From NCBI GenBank assembly GCA_023055505.1, contig JALIRH010000002.1:3705001-3769000 (forward strand): a stretch of 64,000 nucleotides of DNA, in the 5' to 3' direction. The stretch is from Callipepla californica brunnescens (lineage: Eukaryota; Chordata; Aves; Galliformes; Odontophoridae). The first letter of the stretch is position 1; every line of letters begins with the position of its first letter. The translations under genes were made by a program, and so were the position numbers. The notes under the pieces were generated by a model. The model did not search any database and had not been told where the DNA came from. It saw only the letters and a program-made list of their open reading frames with translations. Shown here piece after piece: positions 22,181 to 35,765 of the stretch.

Positions 22181-25139
22181 CAAGTAAAGAAAGTATATGT
22201 GGTTCTCCCAGTTTTCTGTGTGTGTGATGCTGCGGAGAGCTTTAGGAAATAGCACTGCAAACCAAAACAAAAGCGTAGCACTGAAAAGGATAAAATAACT
22301 GTTAGGGTACCAAGGCTAACAAATACCTTGGCAATGAACTGATATATAGGAATCAGCCAAAAGGGAGGAAAAAAAGCCCCAAAATGTTGCTAAGATAAAT
22401 GCAATGTTTGTTTTTGACTACAAGAGGCTAAAAGTCCAACAGGCATGTGATTAAAAAGTGATGGACACAAAGCTCTCTAATACCTTCACGGCTGGCATGT
22501 AGTGTATGAGATTAAATTTCAGCAGTGAAGAGCAGGTATAAAAAATTTTAACTGTCCCTGTTTTGATCTCTGGTTGCTGGGGCTATCCTTCAACAACTGA
22601 AAAAAGCCACATTGGTCATGATATATTGATAGTTTAGAGAACGTAATTTGTCAGTGATCTTTTTTTTTTTTTCAGCTTAACCCAAGTGATTCAGAGTAGA
22701 GATTACGCTCAGTTTGCTTTAGTTATGAAATACTGAGGTAACTTGTGATACCTTCACGTGGTAAATTGACTTACAGTTTAGAGAACAATATGAATTTTGG
22801 TACTGAAATTCTGTGAAGTCATCATGGCTGTTTTTACCCTCTCTGAAGTTCCCATTTCTTTTGCTCTAGCTAAATCAGACTAGTTTGGAAGTTCAACTTG
22901 TAGTTCCTGGACATTTTTCCTTTGATAATTGCACATCTTCCAGAATTAATGATCATTCTTTGACTATATTCAAGTTTTTTCTGTGTGTAGGACTGTTAAT
23001 GAGAATGTGCAGAAATCAAATTACTCCTGTATTTTATTAGCCCCTAGTGAATTAAATTGGTCTCTAAGTTTAGCATACGTTTAAGCATTGTTTTAAATAC
23101 AAGAGCTTTCTTGAATTTATTAATTTTAAATTTGACTTTTTAGAGTATGGTCATGTCTGAACACCCCTGAATTTTTGGCTGACAGCGCTCTCCTAAATTA
23201 AGGAGGAACTTTTATCTCTGCTGTGCAGCTGAGAACCAAGGGAAGAGGATTCATGGTGTGCCTCAAGGTGTGCAAGAGTACTGTGGCAGAGCAGGGAATG
23301 AAGCTTTGCTCTCCCACGTCCTTGACTACAGCAGAGTCATTAAATCTTGAAACTGAGAGCTGCCTTTGTGATACATTTCTTTTCATGCAGCTGCTCAGTC
23401 CCTCTTGGACCAAGGAGTGAAAACTGATTTTAGGTGTGAGCATTTACTCCTCTGTTCGGAGTGATTAAGGGCAAACTGGAAGTCTGTGGCAAGTGAACAA
23501 TTGCAGCCAGTACTTGAAACCACCTCTTGTGTCTGTGCTGGAAGGAACTGAGCTATGGCACTGCTTTTTCCTAAGCTTTATAATGCCCATTGAACTCAAT
23601 GTCTGAGTTCCCTGGGTTAACATCTGTTAGCCCAACATGAGGATGAACTATCCTTTTTCTCCAATTACAGGACTTGGCTTTGGTGGCTTTTGTATTATAA
23701 ATCACTGTCTTCAACACATTCTTTTCCCCATGGACAAGGTCGAGATACTGAATGACTACCTTTCTGTAACATAATCTAATAACACAATGATTTTCAGACT
23801 CTTAGGTACAAAATGAGAGAAAAGCCTCTTTAGACATCCTGCTTAATAAGATTTACAGTGTTTTCTATTAACCACAGACATAGTTTCATTCCTTGCTCAG
23901 AATACGTTCACTTCACAGCCAACCTTCCTATATGAACAACTGGTTCCTTTTGCAGTTCATCTCTTTTAATTGGCACCAGTTTGTTTTGTTTAGATGAAAA
24001 TACCTTAAAAAAGGCATACAAGGTCCCTCAGTCTCTTATTTCAGACGAACATTGATCATTTTTACACCTTTTAAGATAGAATATCGAAACTGCGGCCTTA
24101 GAGGAAACCTAATGTAATATTTAACTTCTGCGTCCTGCAGATTTTCCAACAAAAAATTGGAAGGTGCATAACCTTAATTTCCAGTGGTATAACAAAAATG
24201 GCATGAATTTCTGATACATATTTTATTATTGCAATTTTGACATAAAAAGCATTTATTTTAGACCTGGTTCTGATTGTTAATAATAACTAATCAACATGCA
24301 CGTGCTCTACGCTTCATCATCTAGGTGATAGTGTACTTCAGCATAAAGCCTGCGATCTGTTTACTTTCTTTTTATGCATTACATGCATTTTAAATGAGGG
24401 CTTTATATTTTGCTCCAGTTTATCATACATTCCACTACCTTAACTACACTGACTTCAACAGAGCTAACCATAATCTTCATTTACGTAGGAGGTAAATTGT
24501 GCACATTTAGCTAATTCTCTAGGTGTTTGGGCTGGAAATTGAGTGTAATAGATCTTAGTCACTGTTATGTTTTCATGCAGACTGTTAAAACAACACTTTA
24601 TTTGCAGATTTTCCCAAACGAATGGAAAATAAAGAAGTTCTAAAGCATGCTTTTAGCTCAGGAGGTGAAAATGTAAAATGTGTTGATTTCACGGTAGGAG
24701 AAAGGAAGGAAAACCCCAAAATATCAATGGCGAACAAACGTTTCCAGCTGTGACTCCTTACTACATTATTTTTGTAATGCAGCCTTCTTTACTTTTGGTT
24801 TCCATTTGAAGCTTATGACAGGTAAGCACGGTGCCTGCAAGGGTAGTGAGGAAGGAGCAAACAGAGAAGATAAAACGTCTTTCTCTTATTTTGATAGCAA
24901 ACATAAACCAAACACGTAAGTAGCACAAAAGGTTTAGACAGAAGACTGTAAGCATAAACTGATGATGGACCAGCTGGGAGCTGATGGTAAGAGCACAGAC
25001 CAGCACAGGGCTGTGCTGGGTTTCCTTCTCTAGACTTCCTGTTAAGGAGGAAGCAAACACAACATCTTCAGAAAAATAGAGGAATCCTTTGTTTGCTGTT
25101 GATAATCCTCATGGGGGTCTGTAACCAACCCAATAACTG
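22181..25139. other. CR1-free non-coding DNA
   Basis: About 3 kb without a recognised repeat or gene. A T13 run at 22660-22672 is followed by 'cag', giving a splice-acceptor look, but the downstream frame closes at once. Confidence 0.55.
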
Positions 25140-25700
25140 CTGGAGGGATAACAGAGCAAGGCACAAAATTCAGGAGGCTTCTGGGAGGGCTTTAATGACA
25201 GCTTCCAGACACAGGTAATCTAGGAGCTGATGGGAGGGTGTAATCTGCTTGGATCTGACCCTTTAAAGAATTACTGGCCATCTGGGAGCAAGTTTAGCTG
25301 CAGAGACCATGTAATGATGGAGTTCAGGATCCTGAGGAGTTGGGAAAAATAGCAGGAATAGTACACTGAATTTTTTGACAGTTACTAATAATAGTTTCAT
25401 AGGCAAACTGATGAAGTACAGCTAGGAGGAAATGGAAAATGAGGTGGAGTGGAAACTGGCAGAAATGCCAGGCTTAGATTGTGATCAGTGGCACAAAGTC
25501 TGTGCAGAGGCCAGTCACTTGTGACTCACTGCCATGCTTGAACCCATGGCCAGTACTGGTTTACTCCCTCAATAATGACCTGGACAATGAGTTGATAGGT
25601 GGATCTCTGCCAACCTCAGTGGTTCTCTGAATCCAGAATCTAACAGCAACTAGTTGACACAACAAAGTTTCGGGAAGTGTAATGGTCTGTGGAAAGGACC
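25140..25700 (+). mobile_element. Ancient CR1 LINE, endonuclease/RT junction to RT active-site region
   Basis: This is a heavily mutated but ordered CR1 ORF2 segment in sense orientation. It reads 'gagggctttaatgacagctt' with 'ccagacacaggtaatctagg' (region between endonuclease and RT). Next come 'gatggagttcaggatcctga' and 'tttttgacagttactaat', a relic of RT domain A, the 'AFDTVSH' position. Then 'gatcagtggcacaaagtctg' and 'gaggccagtcacttg' appear, followed by 'caataatgacctggacaatg' and an eroded 'gttgacacaacaaag' where ADDTK would be. It is the only copy in the window that reaches upstream of the RT. It has no 3' tail. It has many indels and no open frame. Confidence 0.8.
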
Positions 25701-27464
25701 TGCATGCTATGCAGTTCGCCCCTGCCCACTGCTGAGATGTTCTTCAGAGTTGCATGGGAAACAGTAACTCCACACAGTGTGATTACATTGGAAAAAAGAA
25801 AATGAGGGAAATTGCTTTCAGGAGGTCTTGGTCTGCGGACCAGCCTGTTGGGAGATCCACTGGGTGTAGTTACTTAAAATGATAAAAAGCAATATGAGAA
25901 GCCTAGTAATGGTGTGAGAGGATGTAATTTAGGTTTCACTCAGCTGTGGCAGCAGCAGTGCTTTCAGGCCCATACTGTGCTCTCAAGAGGCACAAACTGT
26001 TTTCCACTTTTGCCTCCTGTGTGAACTGGGGATGAACATACAGCTTTTTTCCTTCTGAAAGAAGGCATCTCTATTCTGTAGTGCAAGTTCAGAGTAGATA
26101 CATCCATCTCTGCTTCTACATCAGCTCTGTCTTCAGACTGCCCTCCTTGGCTTTCTTTAACTCCCATTTGTTTTTCAGTGCTGCCTTCTTTCCTTGTAGG
26201 TAATGAATATTTTTATATTCTCCTATTTGTTCTGAAGAAGCCTAGATGAGGTATTTGCCATTCCTTTCTCATACTGTCTTATATTAGCACACATCCATCG
26301 TTCCCTGTTTACCAGCCTTTGTCTCTGCTGTACAGGCATTGTTGAATTGAAATAGCCTTTTGGGGAAACTAGTCTGCCAAATGAGTAAATATGTGAGATA
26401 GTGAGCAGTGAATCAGTTTTATGAAAACCTCTGAGAAAATGGAAAAACTCTTAGTTCTTACAGACATCTGGTTGGATCTCTCCTGTCTTTTATATTAAGT
26501 AAAAACATATATATATATATATTTGATGTCTCCTTATAAAGCCATACATTTAAGCAAAATCACTGGGAGGTGATCTCCTTTTCTGTAGACAACTCTTTGT
26601 TAACAGCTGTTTTGACCTAAAAAAATTAGATCTGTGCCAGGGACTTCTTGATTTTCCAAAGCAACTCATTCATCTATTTTATATGTATTTGTGATATCTA
26701 GAAAAGCCATAATTTCTGTTCTTGTTTTATGCTTAATGTTTTGTCTTTGTCTTCTCTGTCTCCCATGGACACATTTATGATATGTGTTACCCAGATTCCT
26801 GTCCTCCTCCACTGTTTTATCTTTGAAAGGTGGCTGAGGAGAAGGGAAATACTGAAGGCTGAGAGGAGTTGAATCCACTCTTTTCATGGACACTTTGCTC
26901 TTGTTGGAGTTACATACACATTCAGCTTTCACATCCTTCACTTCTCATCCTCCCAGGCTTTCCAGCTTCATCCTTAACATCTTCTGGGTGCTCCTTCTTG
27001 TCACACTCCCTTATTGTTACAACAGACTTTTCTTTTATCCCTTGCTAAGCCCCAGCTCTCCACTGTCTTTCCCTTCTCTCCCAGTGATCACTGCAAGTAG
27101 TATCTCTGAGTCCATAAGATTTATAAACTTCTTCAGTGAAAAGATGCCATTCAGTCTGATTTCCCATGTACTCTGAAAACTTATCTGTCACTTCTTGCTA
27201 ATATATTGTGCCCAACAACTTGTTTTCAATTACAGCAGGGCACCAGTCGTTATATAATGAGTCAGAAGCAGTCCTCTTTCCTTCCTGCTCTTTGTCAGTG
27301 CTTTATCCACCCTCCTGGCTTCTTTTCTAATTTGAACTTCTCTTGTCCAGCTTCCAGTCATTACTTTTAGTAATGCGTTTCTTCACTAAATTTAAGAGTC
27401 CTTTATTACTCTTCATTTTCTCTCCTAGAGATACTTACACACTGGTCAAGTCATTTTCCAATCT
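25701..27464. other. Non-coding DNA with TA microsatellite
   Basis: Holds the (AT)8 repeat at 26507-26522 and a pyrimidine-rich stretch on the plus strand from about 26940 to 27100. No gene or recent transposon is seen. Confidence 0.55.
26507..26522. repeat. (AT)8 microsatellite
   Basis: Eight perfect AT dinucleotides, likely polymorphic in length. Confidence 0.9.
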
Positions 27465-27665
27465 TTTGATAGGCTAAACAAATTAAGCTCTTTAAGTAAG
27501 TCTGTCACTGAAAAAATATTTCCTTTTTCCTTTTTTCTCTACATCCCTATTGTTCCGTGTTACCACTTAGAAATGGACACCAGTGCTGTGTGCTGGTTGT
27601 AGAGTTGACTGTTCCAATAGCACATATCAAAAGTAAATTTCTCACTTACTCTCTTTGCCTGTTTA
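27465..27665 (-). mobile_element. Possible ancient CR1/L3-type relic (antisense)
   Basis: 'gataggctaaacaaattaag' with 'ctctttaagtaagtctgtca' resembles the inverted CR1 segment 'aggctaaacaacccc'-'agctccctcagtct'. Further on, 'agaaatggacaccagtgctg' and 'tttgcctgtttag' fall in the expected order for old CR1-like repeats ('gaactggacacagt'). The similarity is patchy and without a frame, so the assignment is tentative. Confidence 0.4.
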
Positions 27666-30600
27666 GGTGGTGGAAAATTTTTAATACAACTTGGCATCAA
27701 AATTAAAAGTTACTTGTTTCTTGTGACTGTTATCATATGTGTATGTGGAAAGGCCCTTTCAGGGTCAGACTAAAGCTTTATGAGGTCCTGTCTCTGAGAA
27801 CACTCAGAGGTAGATCCTGGAGAACGGTGAGCACAGCACTTCAGAGCGATTTTCAGAGCAGTGTATGGCTCAGTCGAGGAGTAGCAGTGCTGTATTTATT
27901 AGATCTCTCTGAATCTCTCTTCCAGTCCTTTTGTCCAGTCACATTTTTGAGCTAAAGGAAGCCTTTTACTTTGATATCTTGGCTTAACTGTGGATCTGTG
28001 GCAAGGCGTACCCTTTGTTTTCAGTGTGCCATCTGCTACTTTTGTTTGATTTTCTCCACAGCATCTGATAAAGGATCACCTGTTCACCTTCCCCACGTCA
28101 TTCCTGAATTTGTAGATCTCTTTCTTAGCCCTCCTACGTCAGCTTCTAAAATACTGATTTCCATGGTAGATCTTCAATTTACTGAGTAGTCTTTGGTACC
28201 TGAAAAAATACAAATGCATTCATTTGTGTTTGTATCTAAACAAGTGCCTTTTGAAAGAACCCAGCTCTCTGAGTGATCTGTATTGTCCTTAACAGTTCCC
28301 TGACCCTCTTTATTTATAGAGTTATGTCAGTTATATTATTTCTCTTAGAGAGGTTAACAGTAACCACATCTCAGTAAAAATAATGTCACCTGATGAATCC
28401 CAGCTTGCAGTCTTAGGTGCTTGTGCAGAGTTAGCCAAACAACAGTGATTAATTTATGATCTTTTTGCAGTGAGTTTACTTCCAGATCTCTTACTGTAAA
28501 GATTTGTTATACCTCATACTTATTTAAAAACTATTAATTCTCTTTCGTTGTGGCTAATTAGGAAGCCTTTAGTGCAACTCTGTATTTGTGTGAATTAAAC
28601 CCACTGATATGCTGTGTGTTTTTCTTTCATATTCTTAAAATACAATCTTATCTACATAGAACATCAGTGATTTGCTTTCACATAGTAGGAGCATGAATCA
28701 TTGCAAATACTGACTTGTACAAAAAGGATCAGATACCAATTCACTGTTGGAAAGAGAAGGGAAAAGCCAATCTTGTCTCTTCTTGCCTGCATCATGCACT
28801 GGCACAAAGCCTCCTGAATGAGTAGCCTGTTCCATATGCTTACTCTTCTAAGCCAACAGCATCACATAAAAGGTTGGATATCTGGTGTTTTTTTTCCCCA
28901 ACATTATGCTGCTGATAATTTGGAAGAAAGCAACCCTAAAAAGAGTCTTGCAGTGAAAATTAGGTTACTTAAGTAACTGCTTCATACTGGTCTTTTACGA
29001 AGTGTTTGAATGCAGCTTCCCAAGAAATTAGCTAGAAACATTAGAGACAGGATTTGAAGAGAAGCAGGTTTTTGCAGTCCTGAAGAGGTAATTTCCTGAC
29101 CTGGTAACGACAGCAATTTCTGTGACAAATAATAATAGTCATGAAAAATAGTTGAGGTAATCTTTTCAGGTATTCACAGAAGCTAGCAACACCTAATGGT
29201 AGTCATTTTTTTTTAGCTGTTTCGTTCTCAATATTACGATCTTACTTGTGTTTCTGGGGATTTAACATTTTAAAATCGTGCAGTTTATAACCTATCAGAC
29301 ATACATCTCTTCTCAATCAGTTAGCCCGTTCAGAAGATGTCTGGTTAACTTGGTGCTCTAGGGACAGCATCAGGATTTAAACTATCCAGGAGCAGTGGAG
29401 ATACACTTGTACAGACTGTTGACTTTAGTACATGTGAGCAGTGGAACACGGGTATTACCAGTGCATAATAAAGGGTCTGTGCTGTGTTCATCTCTTGTTA
29501 TGATCTTGATACAAATAGCATTATGTGCTAATGGAAACCTGTATGAAAATCTGGAAGAAACATACACAGAAACTTAGAGCAATCCCTGCAGAGTACTCAG
29601 AAGGCGTCTAAAACCTGACCATAGCTCACTGACAGTGAGATGAGCTATCGGATATTTGTGACTGATATTTAGGGGTGGAAAAGGTCCGGCAGTGCTAGTG
29701 AGGATGGCAGAATGTATACTTGACCTGTGGAGCTTGTTGACACGCAGAGCCATAAAATCCGGTGTTTCAGCAATCACGTTCAGATCTGTATTGGCTTAAA
29801 AACCTCACAGAGCCATGTATCTAAGGACTGCCCACCTTATAAAACATCATTTAACCATGAGCTACATCAGCATAATCTTATGTATCTGCCTCGTCTTTTG
29901 TCTTTTTCAGTTACATGATTTACTGTAACTAAGGTTCAGATGGATCATGGGACTCATGCTCAATCACTGTATCAAGTTGTATCCTATGGTATGATTTCGA
30001 GATTGTAATTTCATCTCTTTGCACTACAGAATAGCACCTTTTTAAAATGATTTGAATTGATGGAAAAAATAATTGGTTTTCTGATCCAAAATCATAAGCC
30101 AGATTGAGAATGAGAATTGACTTGTGTGAGTGATACTCCATAGCAAAAATAGAAGATGTGAGAATTAAATTCATAGTTGACTATTCACAGTGTAAAATGT
30201 TTTCTGCATTGAGCCACAGGAAGAGTTTTTAAAGTTCCTTGGTTTAACTAGATGCGTGTCGGTGTAGTAACAGAGGCTCAGAATTGTTCTTCCACCTTCC
30301 TCTTAGGTCCCAAACTTATGTCTTACTGTGGAAAGAGAAGAATAATAATACTTGGTGTCTAAGCTGTGTCTAGATTTCTGTAATTTAAGGCTGAAAATAA
30401 ATGATGAATTATTCTTTCTCCTTCCTGTCCCCTCCTTTCACATACATAAACATTCAGACTTTCAGAAATAGCATCCTCTTTATGCAAAGACTCCCTGCTT
30501 TTGAAATAACAGCAGTATATATTTTAAAATACTCCATATGCATTTCATAAGCCACAGAGAATTTGATTACCTCATGCTCCTAAATTCAGCTTTTAATTAT

Positions 30601-33204
30601 TTATTTGGATGTGTTGGATGGGCTACCACAATTAGTTTTGACATATTAAGTAAATTGTTTTTTATGGTAATTGGTAGTTCATGCCACGCTGCTTGGAATA
30701 GGTTTCAGTACTTTGTTGCTGTCTTGGAGCTAGCTGTAATTTTGAATTTTGCAAAGTACTTTAGGACACTGTAAGAAAAAATAATCACATTACAAGTGAG
30801 AAGTGTTGAGGAAATTTCTTTTCAGAAAAAAATTCATCCGTTATAAATTTAGCCCTTAATTGGTAGCATTACGAAGTGCTGAGATGGAAAACAAACAGGA
30901 GGAAACCTAATAATCTGTCACGTCAGGAGTCTGCACCTGCAGCTCAGTCGTAGTCTGCTTGCCAGTTTGGGTACAGACTGTTGAAGAAGTGGAGGCTTTT
31001 CATAGTAAGACAAAATAATCTTCAGATACTGAGTGCCTTTGTTGGAAAGGTGTCCAGCTGAGACAACAACAGGTAAGCAATGACCTATCCGTTCTTTTTT
31101 GCTGTCATAGGCTCAGCCAAAGGGTTTCCCTGTCCTGTTGCTTCCAAGGCAGCAGGGCAAGTTATTGGTTCTCCAGGACTGATCAGTGCCAGGTTGCCAA
31201 GTCTGCATGGGTAAATGGCCTCTGCATGTTAGCAGGCTGTTACTTGCCTTCAGCTCTACGCAAGCATTTCAGGCTCCTCACATCCAGCCCCAGATCTGTG
31301 TGGGGATAGGATTGGGCTGTGCAGTAATACAGACCTGGCTCTGTAATATTTTCTGAGTGACTAGACGGTATCTAGGCTAAAAGACTCCTTCTCTCCTCAC
31401 TGCAGGGTTTCTGCAAGAAGAGCTGAGTAGCAGGATTTGGTTTTGCATAAGAAGTCTGCCCATCCAGGATCTCATTTGGCATTTCTTCTTTTACCTCTCT
31501 TATTATTATATAGGCTGCTTGTGCCTTGAAAAATTGACAAGCACAGTAAAAAGGCACTTGGAAATATTTACTTGATGGGAGGCTTTCATACCTCCAAAGT
31601 GGTAAGATACTGTTGATCTGTCATAGTTGACCTGTTTCTCAGGGAGTTTCAGCGCTCTGATTCTTTCTTTTCTCCCAGGTATCCATCATCTTCCAGGACT
31701 CCTTTCTGTTTAGACATGAGGTAACAGCTCATAGGTCATTGTCTGTTGTGTTGAACTGTTCCAATAGCAGGTTCCTTCTGATCTTTTCATTCCATGTTTC
31801 AGTCCAAATATCAGGCATATGATCCTGGCTTAAGTCACTGTTTTGCAGAGCTGTTTTGTCTTCTGAAGTTCTCCAGGGGTCTGCTGGTTGCCCTCTTGTG
31901 GACATGACTTGGGCAACTGGCTGCAGCCTTCTGTAACGAAAAGTGCTGATCAGTCGTAAGTTACAGAGAACTGATTGTATTTCTCCTAATGGAACTGTTC
32001 TCTGATTATGGGAAGATGCCTTTTAAAGGCAGCTGTGGGAAAAATGATAGGCAGTTCCATGGTTCTGGGGATGTGTGTGTACACATTTCCAAATGAAGAT
32101 CTTTGGGCACGCTGATTTGCATCTCAACATGCTATGAGACCGGTTCTTCTTTGCTACCATCCTTGAGTACTTGGCTTTAGGGCAGCATTCTTAATGCAGT
32201 CTTCTTTTCCTTAACAATTTTTTGTTTCATTTTGCAAATGTGTAATAATTTCTGTATAAAGCTAAAGCCATTGCCTTTGCTGCATTTAAATCTTTAATAC
32301 AGTATTCAGAGAGGCTGGGATCAGAAGCAGACTTGTCTTCCCTGATATCACTATATTTGTTCATTGATGCCTTCTGTTAATCTTCTGTCTGCATCAGAAC
32401 CTTCAAGAAGCAATAGTCACAAGTGTATCTTCTAATGAGCAGACAGATTTTGGGGTGGCGGTGTGTGGATGAACTATGTAACTGAGAAATGTAACAGGGA
32501 AACTATATAAATTTTCCTCAGATGATAAATGAACCTTTTGACATAGCAGTATGCCTACAGTTTTCTTTTTTCGTTGTCCTGTAAGAGGTAAGAAGTTTTG
32601 GAGGGAGATATACAGTAATGTGAGTGATGTGATGAACCAAGTTAGACTTTGCTGCTTGTACTGCTCTTCCGTAGGGATGAAGTGTGACCTGGAAAGATGC
32701 CTCTTACTGTAAATCCCTTCTGTGCTAATGACTTGTGATGGTATTTCTGTAAACCATTGCTCATTCAGTAGAGGGAACAAGAAGAATCCTGCCTTCTTTT
32801 CCCTTCAGATGTTCCCAGTCAATTATTTTGGCCTCTTACACTGACTTATTTCTTTTCCGCTCTTCCCTTTGCATGCTGAACTGCCCTTTTCAAAAGAATG
32901 AACCTTTTGTGAGATAAACTTGTGAACTGACTCTGACAGACCGCTGTTGTCTAATACTGGAGGAGATAAGCCTTTTTAGCCTTTATCTTAAGCTCCTGTG
33001 GGCATTTGTATGGATTCAGACAGTTGTGCTCAATGTCATGAATGGTTGAATTTTAATAGAAGTTTGAATTGAATCTTAATAAAACTCAAATAGTGACAAA
33101 TAAAGGCAATTACATACACAGGTCAGGAAGCTGAAGTCAGCTGTTCATTCACACAGGTGATGAGCTAGCTTCTACCCAGTCCTCAGTAAATATGTTTCCT
33201 TCCC
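27666..33204. other. Long CR1-free non-coding interval
   Basis: About 5.5 kb with no recognised transposon, microsatellite of note or gene. All open frames are short (under about 85 codons), overlap on opposite strands and lack family features. It may hold conserved regulatory elements, but sequence alone does not show that. Confidence 0.55.
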
Positions 33205-33325
33205 AAATCATAGAATCATAGAATCACAAAATGGTTTGGGTTGGAAGGGACCTTTGAGATCATCTAGTTCCAACCCGTCTCTCTAGACCAGGTTGCTTAA
33301 AGCCCCATCCAGCCTGTTCTTGAAT
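33205..33325 (-). mobile_element. CR1 3' end (antisense), short
   Basis: Inverted tail with two perfect octamers ('atcatagaatcatagaatc'), then 'tgggttggaagggacctttg', 'agatcatctagttccaac' and 'gaccaggttgcttaaagccc'. It is truncated after 'cagcctgttcttgaat'. A deletion removes part of the spacer after 'ccaacccgtct', where the copy at 50.8 kb of the same subfamily has an extra segment. Confidence 0.92.
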
Positions 33326-35682
33326 GGAATCAGTTAGGTAAGTACTCATCTCTCCTATCCATGTGATGCAACTCTGTTAAAATACACAGTAGAAGAGTAT
33401 CTAACTGATAAATACCTATCTGGCGTAGAGAACTTTGTTAACCCAGTGCCAGTTGTTTTTGTTTACTCAGACCCCTGTGTTAGCAGTAATTTGAACAAAT
33501 TTACCTAGTGCTATTTTTATTGTAGAGCACCCAGTCTGACTGCAGTAGGCGCAGCTCACATGTGTAGCAGAAGGGTCTATCATCTGAATACCAAAGAAAC
33601 TCTGGTTGGTTAAAATAAGGAGAGTAGGGGAGGTGACAAAGATGAGCATCTTTCTGCAGTGTGCTCATGGCCTGGCACAGGCATTTGCGTGAGAAATCTT
33701 TGAGGCTACTGCTGTGAATGGGGACAGCTGTCACTGTAAAGGTTTGTGAGACTGTTTAATTTTAATTCAAAGAGGAACTGAAATATGAATGAATTGCTTA
33801 AAAAGCTGATATAATCTGTCTCCAGTGTCTCATATCTATTATCTTTCCACTTTTCAATAATCACTTGGGAATGGATTTCCCAGTGGGCTAATTAAAATCC
33901 TCCTGTGTCCCTGTCTCTCAGCAAACTCCTTGCTCTTTGCGTGATGATCTGATGCTGTCACTGAGAGGATAAGTTTGGATTCTGTGAACTATATGGGATA
34001 AACTTCAGCTTCTTTAATGTTGGTCTGGTTTTGCCAGAATATGACTTAGGATAATGTTTATTGGTTGGTTTCGAGACTGTCTGAGAGGAAAACATTAGAA
34101 AACTGATAGCAGTAAAATACAATTAGGTCAGAAAAATAATAATGCCATGCTTCTAACTACCCACATAGAAAGACTCTAACTAAACTCCAGCATATTATTA
34201 TTCCAGCTTTCTGCATGCAACACCATTCATTTAATTGAATGTTGAAGCATATCCACATACCAAGAATGGTACATTCTTTTAATAGTTGTTACTGTTTGGG
34301 GTAGTGAAAGCAAAAGTTTCTACAGTAAATCACAGAATCTTATTTCACTTGTTCTGTTATTTCCTCTGGTGTGTTGCATTTCCCTTAACACACTTAAAGT
34401 TAACTTGGAGGTCACAAATAATAAAAGCAATAAAGAATTTTTCTTCCTTAAGGTACACTGCAATTTTGAGCTGTCCTGTTTCTAGTAGAGTGCTGGTCGT
34501 CTTGGGAGAGGTCATTAGTATGTCGGTAAGAGGTTCTATAAAATTCTGGCTTTACTTTTCAGGCTCCATCACCTGGTGAGATGCATTTGTGTGGCAGTCA
34601 TGTTTTTATAGTGGGGAGAAATGCCAGAGCAAAAGTGATATTGTGAAAAATATTGCGGACTCTGCTTGCATTTTTGACATCTATGTGATGAACAGGCAAG
34701 ACATGCAACTGGCCACAAAAGAATCATTTGGGACTGCTCAAGAGCATAACCAATTTTTTTTTCCTAGATGTCATTACTCATTAAAATATATTGTATGGGA
34801 AGAAACTCTGGTTTTCTGTAGGAATGTGTTGCTGTTCGTTTTTTTGTTTTTGTTTTTATTTTTTGAGGACTTAATCTAATGGATCACTTTTATGGTTTTC
34901 CATTTCTGTCTTTTCTCTTCAGTCTAAACAATAAGTCTTGTTATCCATCGGCGGTTTGTGTTGCTTCCTTGGGGTCCCCATGCTGGGGATTGCTTTTTAC
35001 TGTGTTTTATCCTGCACTAAAAATGAAAATAAAACAAAATGTCCAGATGGGGATTTAAAAATATGAACTGTGAAGATGTACAACCTAAACAGGCAGTGAA
35101 TAGTTTTTGATAGTCCTGCGGCACTGCAGGGGAAGTACATGTTCTTTGTGCTTAATTTCAACCTCAGAAGCAAAGTATGACAGACTTCTTTTTTGTTTCT
35201 TTCATTGTTGCTTTCATTTCAAGCAAATCCCAGGACTATAGAAAGAGTGTGGGGGAAGGAAATTTGACAGTACAGGATTAGACCATAGATAGGACTTGAT
35301 CTAAATAGCAAAGGAATCACTACAATCCATGTTCTGGGTTGTTTAATCTTCGGGAGTAATACTGAGGGGATGTATGTGAGGAGTTGTCCATGGCGGTTCA
35401 CGTAGAAATGCATGAAAATACCTCAGTATTTTCACCCTGGGTCCTGGAGTTATGTGACAGTGATGTTAAGTTGGATTTTTGAAGACTCAAGTCTACCTCT
35501 TGTCATTACTAGTCTTCCAAGTTCCCAGTTCCTCTCTGACAATCTCTGTATGTACGTTTATGCCTTAAACAAGGAGTTAAAATTTCACCTTTTAAAATCC
35601 TAATGGAAATTCCGACAATCATCAAGATACATGTCTGAAAACTAGGATTGCCAGCCATTTAAATTGACACTGTGGTTGCAGG

Positions 35683-35765
35683 GTGATATTCCTGACAAAA
35701 TATAATACAGAAGCAAAATATAATAATATATTGTGATATTCCTGACAAAATATAATACAGGAGCA
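35683..35765. repeat. Tandem duplication, period 50 bp
   Basis: A 33-bp unit starting 'gtgatattcctgac' and ending 'ataatacag(a/g)agca' occurs at 35683-35715 and again at 35733-35765 with one mismatch. The 17 bp between the copies ('aaatataataatatatt') is AT-rich. The near-identity points to a recent event. Confidence 0.95.

Noticed and set aside
22660..22675. T13 followed by CAG, like a splice acceptor
   Set aside because: The downstream frame that would be spliced in closes quickly and no donor or coding similarity follows.
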